A stretch of 11,769 nt of DNA from CAZGOM01 sp964542875 (lineage in GTDB: Bacteria; Planctomycetota; Phycisphaerae; Phycisphaerales; Phycisphaeraceae): NCBI GenBank assembly GCA_964542875.1, contig CAZIWA010000159.1, forward strand, positions 1 through 11,769, given 5' to 3'. The notes under the pieces are model-generated. The model was not told the origin of the DNA, ran no database searches, and saw only the letters and a list, made by a program, of their open reading frames with translations. Positions 1 to 6,075 of the stretch are shown piece after piece. Both the position numbers and the translations under genes were made by a program. The stretch's first letter is position 1. Each line of letters begins with the position of its first letter.

Positions 1-13
1 CCACCCTATAGGA

Positions 14-1129
14 TCACCAGCCGCCGGGCAGCTTTATCGGGTTCTTGCGGCCTTCGTCGATCTTGGCTTCGCGGGCTTTGACGGCTTCCTGGTCCTTCTT
101 GAACTGGTCGGATTCAAAGTAGCCTGCGGGGGGCGTCCAGACCGTGCGGAAGCCGACGTGGTAGTAGGTTTCCGGGGGTTCAAAGCCAAAACGCTTGGCG
201 CAGGAGTAGGAGTGCGGGCCGTGGTAGAAGGAGCCGCCTCGGAGAACGCCGTTGGTGTGCCCGGTGTAGGAGAGCAGGCGTTCGAACTCGGGGTTGTTGG
301 GGTAGGGCTCAAACCAATCGCTGGTCCATTCGTAGACGTTGCCGGCCATGTCCATCGCGCCGCACGGAGAAGCCCCTTTAGGTTTGCTGCCAACAGGTGA
401 GTAGAGGGCGGGGTTGGTATTTCCGGTTTTGAGATCGACAAAGATGCCCAGATCGGTGTTCAAGGGTTCATTGCCCCAGGGATAGATGCGGCCATCAGTG
501 CCGCGTGCGGCCTTTTCCCATTGGGCTTCGGAGGGGAGTTGCTTGCCGAAAAAATTGGCGTACTTCTGCGCTTCATCCCAATACACGCTGGTGGCGGGGT
601 AGGCGTCGATGGAGCCTTTATCATCCGGCTTGGGGGCGGGGATTTTGGGGGCTCGATCGGTTTCCTTGCCGGCCTTGGTTTTGACTTTGGCCTTTTCGTT
701 GTACTTGGATTCTTTGACGAACTTGTTCCACTGGTCCATCGGCACTTCATACTTGTCTACGAAGTAGCCTTCGGTCCATACCCGGCGGGCGGGGAACCAT
801 TCTTCAGCAGCGATCTTCTGATACGCCTTGGACTTGGCGTCGTCCTTGTAACCCAGAGACTCCGCGAGCTTTTGCGCCTCGGGGGCGTCAATGCCCATCG
901 TGAAGAAGCCCGCGGGCACCCACACCATTACCGCACCGTCTTTGGGGTGGACGATGGTGGTGCCCAACGCAGGGCCGGCGTCAGGCGCTTTGGCCGCGGG
1001 GGTTGACGTAACTGCCACCGGGGTGGCGGGCTTTTCCGGTGCAGCAGCCCCGGCGAATGACTGTAAAGAAGCAGCCAACGCCGTGACCGACAACAGAGCC
1101 AGATAGGCGTATACGCGGGGCTTGGTCAT
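14..1129 (-). CDS. Exported SUMF1/FGE-fold (formylglycine-generating enzyme-like) protein
   Basis: Predicted 371-residue protein. Residues 1-30 look like a signal peptide: basic start MTKPR, hydrophobic core around 7-27, then small residues AGAAA. A Pro/Ala linker follows to about 55, so the protein is probably exported. The SUMF1 (C-type-lectin-like) domain spans about 60-332. Its family landmarks are VPAGFFTMG (71-79), EGYFVDKYEV (120-129), LPSEAQWEKAARG (198-210), YPWGN (216-220), MDMAGNVYEW (259-268), LRGGSF (296-301) and HVGFRTVW (324-331). True formylglycine-generating enzymes use a closely spaced cysteine pair near the C-terminus. Here the only cysteines are C256 and C310, so sulfatase activation is unlikely and the activity is unknown. 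The C-terminal 40 residues are charged (Lys/Glu). An AAGG about 7 bases before the ATG is a plausible ribosome site. No sulfatase or kinase gene is adjacent, so context gives no role. Family call is firm; function is not. Confidence 0.9.
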   Translation of the reverse strand: MTKPRVYAYLALLSVTALAASLQSFAGAAAPEKPATPVAVTSTPAAKAPDAGPALGTTIVHPKDGAVMVWVPAGFFTMGIDAPEAQKLAESLGYKDDAKSKAYQKIAAEEWFPARRVWTEGYFVDKYEVPMDQWNKFVKESKYNEKAKVKTKAGKETDRAPKIPAPKPDDKGSIDAYPATSVYWDEAQKYANFFGKQLPSEAQWEKAARGTDGRIYPWGNEPLNTDLGIFVDLKTGNTNPALYSPVGSKPKGASPCGAMDMAGNVYEWTSDWFEPYPNNPEFERLLSYTGHTNGVLRGGSFYHGPHSYSCAKRFGFEPPETYYHVGFRTVWTPPAGYFESDQFKKDQEAVKAREAKIDEGRKNPIKLPGGW

Positions 1130-1232
1130 GAATGAGCCTTGGATGGGTGGGGGACTGAAAATCGAAACGATATATCGTCTGACGCGCGATCATACCATCG
1201 GTTCAAGGCACGTTGGGGTCGCGTTTAAATGA

Positions 1233-1262
1233 ACAAGGCGCCGTGCTAAGACGGCGCCTTGT
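1233..1262 (-). terminator. Hairpin terminator after the LeuB-like dehydrogenase
   Basis: Perfect 12-bp stem ACAAGGCGCCGT / ACGGCGCCTTGT with a 6-base loop. It begins about 25 bases beyond the stop of the dehydrogenase gene read leftward. The tail after the stem on the minus strand is TCATTTAAA, so the U-tract is weak but present. It also separates this gene from the SUMF1 gene, which therefore probably has its own promoter within 1130-1232. Confidence 0.7.
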
Positions 1263-1287
1263 GAAGATGGTTTGATCAACGAACTTA

Positions 1288-2397
1288 TCACAGCTCGGCC
1301 AGGATCATCTTGCCCACTTCGTCGGTGGGGTAGGGCAGGCGGTCCATCGGCTTGCCTTCAAAGCGGGGGCACACGCGCACGGCAGCGGCTTCGAGGTGCT
1401 CGCCGGCCTTGATGAGCTTGTCGTCCTTCTTCACACGGCCCGTCTCCGTAAGGAGCATGGACATGGAGAGGATGGCGGCGAAGGGGTTGGCCTTCTTCTG
1501 CCCGGCGATGTCGGGCGCGCTGCCGTGGACGGGTTCAAACATGCTGGGGCCGCCGGTGCCGCCCAGGCCGCCTGTGGAGGCCTTGCCCATGGGGTTAAGG
1601 TTGCCCGAAGCGGCAACGCCCATGCCGCCGCAGATGGCTGCGCCAAGGTCGGTGATGATGTCGCCGAACATGTTGGTGGTGACGATGGTGTCGTAGATTT
1701 CCGGCTTGGCCACCATGTACATGCAGCAGGCGTCCACGTGGTGGTATTCACGGGTGAGGTCCGGATATTCCTTGGTGCCGATTTCCGTGAAGGCGCGCAT
1801 CCAAAGGTCGTGCGCGAACGTGAGCACGTTGGTCTTGGCGACCAGCGTGATCTTCTTGGTCCGGTTGCGGGCCCGGCAAAGATCAAAGGCGTAGCGCAGG
1901 CAGCGCTCAACGCCGAACCGGGTGGCGATCATTTCCTGGGTGGCTACTTCGTGAGCCGTGCCCTTGCGGAGGAAGCCGCCTACGCCGCAGTAAAGGTCTT
2001 CGGTGTTTTCCCGCACCACGACGAAGTCGATTTCCTTGGGACCCTTGCCGGCCAGAGGGGTGGCGACGCCGGGGTAGAGCTTCACGGGGCGCAGGTTGAT
2101 GTACTGGTCAAGCTCAAAGCGCAGACGCAGGAGCAACCCGCGTTCGAGGATGCCGGGGGCCACATCGGGCCGGCCGACCGCGCCAAGGTAGATGGCGTCA
2201 TAGTTGTTCTTGAGGTCGTTAACTTCATCGTCGGTGATGACGATTTTGTCCTTGAGGTAGCGTGCGCCGCCGTAGGGCTTCTTGTCGGCCTGGAACTGGA
2301 AGCCGAATTTGCCGGAGAGCTTTTCCAGGACGATCAGACCCTGGTCAGTGACTTCCGGACCGATCCCGTCGCCGCCGATGACTGCAATCTTGTACAT
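1288..2397 (-). CDS. Isocitrate/isopropylmalate dehydrogenase family protein (LeuB-like; substrate uncertain)
   Basis: Predicted 369-residue NAD-type beta-decarboxylating dehydrogenase. It would oxidise and decarboxylate a 2-hydroxy acid with a neighbouring carboxylate, as 3-isopropylmalate dehydrogenase does in leucine synthesis. Visible motifs: GGDGIGPEV (8-16); substrate-binding arginines R93, R103 (NLRP) and R129 (RENTE); catalytic Lys188 (AKTNVL); metal-binding aspartates D222, D246 and D250 (FGDIITD); and the NAD-site segment HGSAPDIAG...ANP (291-305), typical of NAD rather than NADP enzymes. The helix before NLRP (LRLRFELDQYINLRP) and LAGKGPKEIDFVVVRENTE read closer to D-malate/tartrate dehydrogenases than to classical LeuB, although the ERGLL segment recalls LeuB. 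A glycine-rich insertion lies at about 270-284. The open frame extends upstream to 2502, but family homology begins at MYKIAVIGGDG, so I start at 2397. No leuA, leuC or leuD is nearby, so the pathway cannot be fixed from context. Confidence 0.88.
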   Translation of the reverse strand: MYKIAVIGGDGIGPEVTDQGLIVLEKLSGKFGFQFQADKKPYGGARYLKDKIVITDDEVNDLKNNYDAIYLGAVGRPDVAPGILERGLLLRLRFELDQYINLRPVKLYPGVATPLAGKGPKEIDFVVVRENTEDLYCGVGGFLRKGTAHEVATQEMIATRFGVERCLRYAFDLCRARNRTKKITLVAKTNVLTFAHDLWMRAFTEIGTKEYPDLTREYHHVDACCMYMVAKPEIYDTIVTTNMFGDIITDLGAAICGGMGVAASGNLNPMGKASTGGLGGTGGPSMFEPVHGSAPDIAGQKKANPFAAILSMSMLLTETGRVKKDDKLIKAGEHLEAAAVRVCPRFEGKPMDRLPYPTDEVGKMILAEL

Positions 2398-2550
2398 GAG
2401 CCGACTTTCATGTTTGAGGGTTGAAAATGAGAGTGAATAGATTACCCAGATTGCGGTTTTTTTGAAAGTTTTGCGGGACGTGAGGGTTGGGACGAGGTGC
2501 ATGAGGGATTCTGCGGGCTCAATTGAAAAGAGTGAAATCCAAGAGCGGAT

Positions 2551-2740
2551 TTTTTATTGCGAAGGCGCGAAGACGCGAAGGGAAGAGGCGAAAAGAAGGA
2601 TTAACGAGACCAAGATAGAATTTTGAACAGAAGGCTGGGGTCTGTGCCTTCTGATTTACAACTTCGGCATCCTGTAAGCTTTTCTGTTTCTCTCGCTTTT
2701 CCGTCTCTTAACTTCGCGTCTTCGCGCCTTCGCGGTAAAA
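2551..2740. repeat. MITE-like palindromic intergenic repeat (GCGAAGGCGCGAAG type)
   Basis: A perfect 22-nt inverted repeat pairs 2559-2580 with 2712-2733; each arm contains three GCGAAG units. The similarity continues imperfectly outward into T-rich/A-rich ends (TTTTTATT on the left, GGTAAAAG on the right). It also continues inward, with GAAGAGGCGAAAAG on the left mirrored by a GA-rich complement near 2690-2711. A second nested hairpin sits in the middle: CAGAAGGC (2628-2635) pairs with GCCTTCTG (2646-2653) across a 10-base loop. There is no transposase frame inside. Arms of this kind recur as dispersed intergenic elements in many bacterial genomes (general knowledge, not checked here). A 64-codon frame across it (2601-2795, -) is most likely repeat-derived and not a gene. 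Confidence 0.75.
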
Positions 2741-2883
2741 GTCTGCTCCTCTCTTGCTTTGCTTTCCCGCTTGTCTCCCAGAATCCGTCACGCATCCGTT
2801 AGACCGCCGGTTTACGCACAGCCGCGAACTCAAATGCTCTTCATCTTTCGCGCGTATATTAAGATTGATCGCCCCCAAACCAT

Positions 2884-2887
2884 GGAG
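2884..2887 (+). promoter_or_regulatory. Ribosome binding site of the PhyH gene
   Basis: GGAG lies 8 bases before the ATG at 2896 and is one of the clearer Shine-Dalgarno matches in the window. It supports that ATG as the start. Confidence 0.55.
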
Positions 2888-2895
2888 TCGGCCTT

Positions 2896-3753
2896 ATGGC
2901 TTTTGAAATCACTTCCCAGCATGTTGCGGACTTTCACCGGGACGGCTTTGTCGTCTTTCGTGATCTGCTTCCTGGCAGCCTGATCAAAGATTTGCGCGCT
3001 CAAGCGGACATTGCTCTGACCATCGCCCGCGAGCGCAGCCCGCAGGCCCAGCGGCTGCAGCCGATCGCGTCTCATGCCGCGATCGACATGAAGCCGTTTG
3101 ATGATTACCACAGCCTCCCGAACCTTCAAAAAGGCCTTGATGCCCTGTTTGGCGAAGTGTTTGGCTGCCAGCCCGACCCGCACGGCACGCGCACTGCGAT
3201 GGCCATTTTGTTTGAGCCGCGCGACATGCCTTACTGCACCGCCTGGCATCGGGACTGGCGCGACAACATCCGCGGGCTGATGACCCACGAGTGGCGCAAA
3301 CTGATGATGGACCTGCGTTACTTCAACCAGGTGAACCTTGCCCTCTACGGTGACGAATGCACATGGGTTGTCCCCGGCAGCCACCTGCGTGACGATACGC
3401 CTGATGAATTCAACCGCTTCCCCGCGCGTCCCATCGAAGGCCCGAACCTCACCGGCCTGGACGCCGTCGAAACGGAACTGGCATGCATGAGATACACCAC
3501 CTCGTTGGCCGGCGCCGTGCAGGCACGTTTGAACCCCGGCGACTATCTCCTTTACCGCAACAGCCTCTGGCACATCGGTAACTACGTGCCCTACAAGAAA
3601 CGCGCCACCATTCACGACGGCATCTTCTCGCGCGAGTTTGAAAGCTTTTTTAGGAATCCGCCCATGAAGCCCAAGCAGGCTGACGGCAGCGTTGCCGAGT
3701 GGGACAACCCCAATATCGGCCGGCCCGGGTTTGTGCTTACGGCGCAGAAGTAG
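2896..3753 (+). CDS. Phytanoyl-CoA dioxygenase (PhyH) family Fe(II)/2-oxoglutarate oxygenase
   Basis: Predicted 285-residue soluble protein with no signal peptide, so cytoplasmic. It shows the non-haem iron facial triad of the PhyH family: H118 and D120 in AWHRDW, and distal H226 in SLWHIGNY. R236 (KKRATIH), ten residues after H226, is placed to bind the 2-oxoglutarate carboxylate. The N-terminus (HVADFHRDGFVVFRDLLP, about 9-26) is the typical PhyH opening, and WVVPGSHLRDD (157-167) is the usual loop before the second half of the double-stranded beta helix. Length is normal for the family. The reaction class is oxidative hydroxylation coupled to 2-oxoglutarate decarboxylation. The substrate cannot be read from sequence; bacterial members act on very varied small molecules. 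It is the only plus-strand gene here, stands alone, and converges on ftsH. A GGAG 8 bases upstream supports the start. Confidence 0.88.
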   Translation: MAFEITSQHVADFHRDGFVVFRDLLPGSLIKDLRAQADIALTIARERSPQAQRLQPIASHAAIDMKPFDDYHSLPNLQKGLDALFGEVFGCQPDPHGTRTAMAILFEPRDMPYCTAWHRDWRDNIRGLMTHEWRKLMMDLRYFNQVNLALYGDECTWVVPGSHLRDDTPDEFNRFPARPIEGPNLTGLDAVETELACMRYTTSLAGAVQARLNPGDYLLYRNSLWHIGNYVPYKKRATIHDGIFSREFESFFRNPPMKPKQADGSVAEWDNPNIGRPGFVLTAQK

Positions 3754-3920
3754 GCGGGCCGCGGTTGGGGTTGTGGAGAGGTCTTTCTGCGACCATCAAG
3801 GCCGCCGAAAGATCAGGAGTTCATTATTTCTCGCCACCCGGGGCGTCACGTGAATACACGTTCAACCCGGGCTGATTGCTGCGACCCTTCGGGGCAAAAA
3901 GAAAGATCGATCCCAATGAC

Positions 3921-3945
3921 AAAGGCCTCCATGATGGAGGCCTTT
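3921..3945. terminator. Bidirectional hairpin between convergent PhyH and ftsH genes
   Basis: Perfect 11-bp stem AAAGGCCTCCA / TGGAGGCCTTT with a 3-base loop. It sits 27 bases beyond the ftsH stop read leftward and about 168 bases beyond the PhyH stop read rightward. The stem's own A/T ends give a short T-run on both strands (CCTTTG), and a longer T-rich stretch (CTTTCTTTTTG) follows further along on the minus strand. Its position best fits termination of the ptsI/rne/ftsH side. Confidence 0.75.
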
Positions 3946-3972
3946 GCAATGGTGGACTTATGTGATGTCGCC

Positions 3973-5991
3973 TCAGGCCGGGGCCGGGACCGGGCCGCCC
4001 GCACCTTGGTCGCCCGTATTGTCCTGGGCTGCGGGGGGCTTGGGGGTGGGGCGCTTGTTCTGCTCGTTCTTGAGCAGATCAGTGATGCTTGAGCGGGCAA
4101 TGGTGTCGCCGCGCATGATCCGGTCCACATCGTCTGCGGTGAGGGTTTCGAGCTTCAGCAGCGCTTCCGCGATGGCTTCCACCTTGTCCCAGTGCTGGCT
4201 GATGAGCCGTTCTGCTTCATCGTACGCTTCGTCGATGAAACGCTTGATTTCTTCGTCGATGATCCGGGCGGTGACGTCCGAATAATCCTTTTCAGGCACG
4301 AAGGATTGGCGGGTGTCGTTGCCGGCGTAGTTGATGAAACCAAGCCGAGGCGACATGCCAAAGCGCAGAACCATGGCGCGGGCGAAGTTGGTGGCCATGG
4401 AGATGTCCATGCTTGCGCCTGAGGAGGTATCACCGGTCTTGCGTTGCTCGGCGATGCGTCCGCCGCACAGCACGCGCATGTGAGCGGTCATCCAGCGTGC
4501 GCCGTGGCTGTCACGGTCACGCTCGGGAAGGAACATCGTGGAGCCCAGCGACTGGCCGCGGGGGATGATCGTCACCTTGTGCAGGGGGTCTGCGTAGGGG
4601 ACGATCTTCTGCAGCAGGGCGTGGCCGGCTTCGTGATAGGCCGTGGCGATGCGATCCTGCTCTTCGGCTTTGCGGCTCTTGCGGGCCCGGCCGTATTTGA
4701 CCTTCTCGCGTGCTTCTTCCAAGTCTTCCTGTTCCACGAAGTCCTTGTTGGCAAGGGTCGCGGAGATGGCGGCTTCGTTGATCACCGCAGCAAGATCGGC
4801 ACCGGAGAACATGGGGGTGGCCCGGGCCAGCCGTTCGATGTCCACGTCCGGACCAGTCTTGATCTTGCGCGCATGGACCTTGAGGATCTCGATGCGGCCT
4901 TTCAAGTCGGGCAGGTGCACATGGATCTGGCGGTCAAAGCGGCCTGGCCGGGTGAGGGCCGGGTCCAGCACGTCGTTACGGTTGGTGGCCGCCATGACGA
5001 TGATTTGGTCGTTGGAGTCAAACCCGTCCATTTCGACGAGGATGGCGTTGAGCGTCTGTTCGCGTTCATCATGCCCGCCGGATGAGAAGCCCGAACCGCG
5101 CCTGCGGCCGACGGCGTCGATTTCATCCAGGAAGATGATGCAGGGGGCGCTTTCCTTGGCTTGCTTGAAGAGATCGCGTACGCGGCTTGCGCCCACGCCG
5201 ACGAACATTTCGACAAAGTCAGAGCCTGAGATGGAGAAGAAGGGGACGTCGGCTTCACCCGCAACGGCTTTGGCCAGGAGGGTTTTACCGCAGCCGGGTT
5301 CACCGATGAGCAGCACGCCGCGGGGGACGCGTCCGCCCAGGCGCTGGAACTTCTTGGGGTTCTTGAGGAACTCAATGATTTCACCCACTTCGTCCTTGGC
5401 TTCTTCAATGCCGGCAACGTCATTGAGGGTGACGTTGGACTGCTCTTTATTGGTGAGTTTGTGCTTGGACCGGCCGAAGTTGTTCAGGAAGCCTGCACCG
5501 CCGCCCGCGCTGCGGATGCCGCGGACGAAGATGAAGTAAATCAAGGCGACAAAAAGGATCGTGGAGCCCCAGAAGACGACAAAATTCATCAACCACGGGT
5601 TAGAGGGCTGTTCCTTGTAAGGGATCTTCTTTTCCAGGAGTTTCCAGGTGTAGATACCCTTGTTTTCCCGGCTGATGCGCGCCATCTGGCGCGGCTGCGC
5701 GCCCTGGGCGGGTTTATCAAGCGTGCCGGTGATGGAATCGTCTTCCACGATGATGGTGTTGAGCTTGTAAAGATTCTGCTCAGCATTGGACATGAAGTTG
5801 CTGATCGGGATGGACTCGGTGTTGCTGTTGTTGCTGCTGTAAACAACAAACAGCACGATAAGCCCAATCGCGATAAACAGGTACAGCAAACCGGATTTGC
5901 CGAAGCCGCCTTGGGGGGCAGGCGGTGTACGGCCAGGCTTTTGCCCGCTGGAATCGTTCTTTTGGTCGTCGTTGTTATTGCCAAATGCCAT
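3973..5991 (-). CDS. ftsH: ATP-dependent zinc metalloprotease FtsH
   Basis: Predicted 672-residue membrane-anchored AAA+ protease that degrades misfolded membrane proteins and short-lived regulators, normally as a hexamer. Numbering starts at MAFGNNN. Transmembrane segment 1 is about 35-52 and segment 2 about 136-156, enclosing a small extracytoplasmic domain. The AAA module has Walker A GEPGCGKT (230-237), Walker B IIFLDEID (285-292) and the arginine-finger region RPGRFDRQ (348-355). The peptidase has HEAGH (453-457), whose histidines bind zinc, with D529 (MDISMATN) as the likely third ligand. The C-terminus is Pro/Ala-rich. The frame stays open to an ATG at 6075 that overlaps the rne stop as ATGA, giving a 700-residue form. 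I prefer 5991 because the extra 28 residues (Ser/Thr/Ile/Arg-rich) do not resemble FtsH, but 5991 has no clear ribosome site while 6075 has a modest AAAAGGG just before it. It is last in the rne-ftsH pair and ends in a strong hairpin. Confidence 0.95.
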   Translation of the reverse strand: MAFGNNNDDQKNDSSGQKPGRTPPAPQGGFGKSGLLYLFIAIGLIVLFVVYSSNNSNTESIPISNFMSNAEQNLYKLNTIIVEDDSITGTLDKPAQGAQPRQMARISRENKGIYTWKLLEKKIPYKEQPSNPWLMNFVVFWGSTILFVALIYFIFVRGIRSAGGGAGFLNNFGRSKHKLTNKEQSNVTLNDVAGIEEAKDEVGEIIEFLKNPKKFQRLGGRVPRGVLLIGEPGCGKTLLAKAVAGEADVPFFSISGSDFVEMFVGVGASRVRDLFKQAKESAPCIIFLDEIDAVGRRRGSGFSSGGHDEREQTLNAILVEMDGFDSNDQIIVMAATNRNDVLDPALTRPGRFDRQIHVHLPDLKGRIEILKVHARKIKTGPDVDIERLARATPMFSGADLAAVINEAAISATLANKDFVEQEDLEEAREKVKYGRARKSRKAEEQDRIATAYHEAGHALLQKIVPYADPLHKVTIIPRGQSLGSTMFLPERDRDSHGARWMTAHMRVLCGGRIAEQRKTGDTSSGASMDISMATNFARAMVLRFGMSPRLGFINYAGNDTRQSFVPEKDYSDVTARIIDEEIKRFIDEAYDEAERLISQHWDKVEAIAEALLKLETLTADDVDRIMRGDTIARSSITDLLKNEQNKRPTPKPPAAQDNTGDQGAGGPVPAPA

Positions 5992-6071
5992 GGATTGCGC
6001 CGTTATTGTTGACCGGCTGGACGGCCGGTTAATTGTTGAATGTTTTATTGTAGTCAGGATGTGAGGCCGGG

Positions 6072-6075
6072 TCAT
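6072..6075 (-). other. ATGA stop/start overlap between rne and the upstream candidate ftsH start
   Basis: On the minus strand the rne TGA stop (6074-6072) shares bases with an in-frame ATG of the ftsH frame (6075-6073). This arrangement is typical of translational coupling by terminating ribosomes. If the internal ATG at 5991 is the real ftsH start, the gap is 80 bases and coupling would be looser. Either way the genes almost certainly share a transcript. Confidence 0.55.

Larger units (their letters stand above)
2398..2895. other. Divergent intergenic region, about 500 bases, holding a palindromic repeat
   Basis: This spacer lies between the start of the LeuB-like gene (leftward) and the PhyH gene (rightward), so promoters for both should be here. 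Its centre (about 2551-2740) is the palindromic repeat listed separately. Of the flanks, 2398-2550 should carry the dehydrogenase promoter and 2741-2895 the PhyH promoter. A TATATT at 2855-2860 is a possible -10 box for the PhyH gene, but no matching -35 stands out. Short open frames here overlap the repeat or are low-complexity and do not look like genes. Confidence 0.6.

Noticed and set aside
1396..2424. 342-codon plus-strand open frame opposite the LeuB-like gene
   Set aside because: It is an antisense shadow of a clear dehydrogenase gene; its translation is Val/Gly/His-rich with no family motifs.
2398..2502. Upstream extension of the dehydrogenase to an ATG at 2502
   Set aside because: The extra 35 residues have no resemblance to the family, whose N-terminus starts at MYKIAVIGGDG.
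2601..2795. 64-codon minus-strand frame in the intergenic region
   Set aside because: It runs through one arm of the palindromic repeat; Arg/Lys/Glu-rich products of this kind are usually repeat artefacts.
2830..3615. 261-codon minus-strand frame opposite the PhyH gene
   Set aside because: The plus strand encodes PhyH with intact iron and 2-oxoglutarate ligands and a ribosome site, so this is an antisense shadow.
3846..4130. 94-codon minus-strand frame overlapping the end of ftsH
   Set aside because: It overlaps the ftsH 3' end in another frame and runs through the terminator hairpin, with no recognisable domain.
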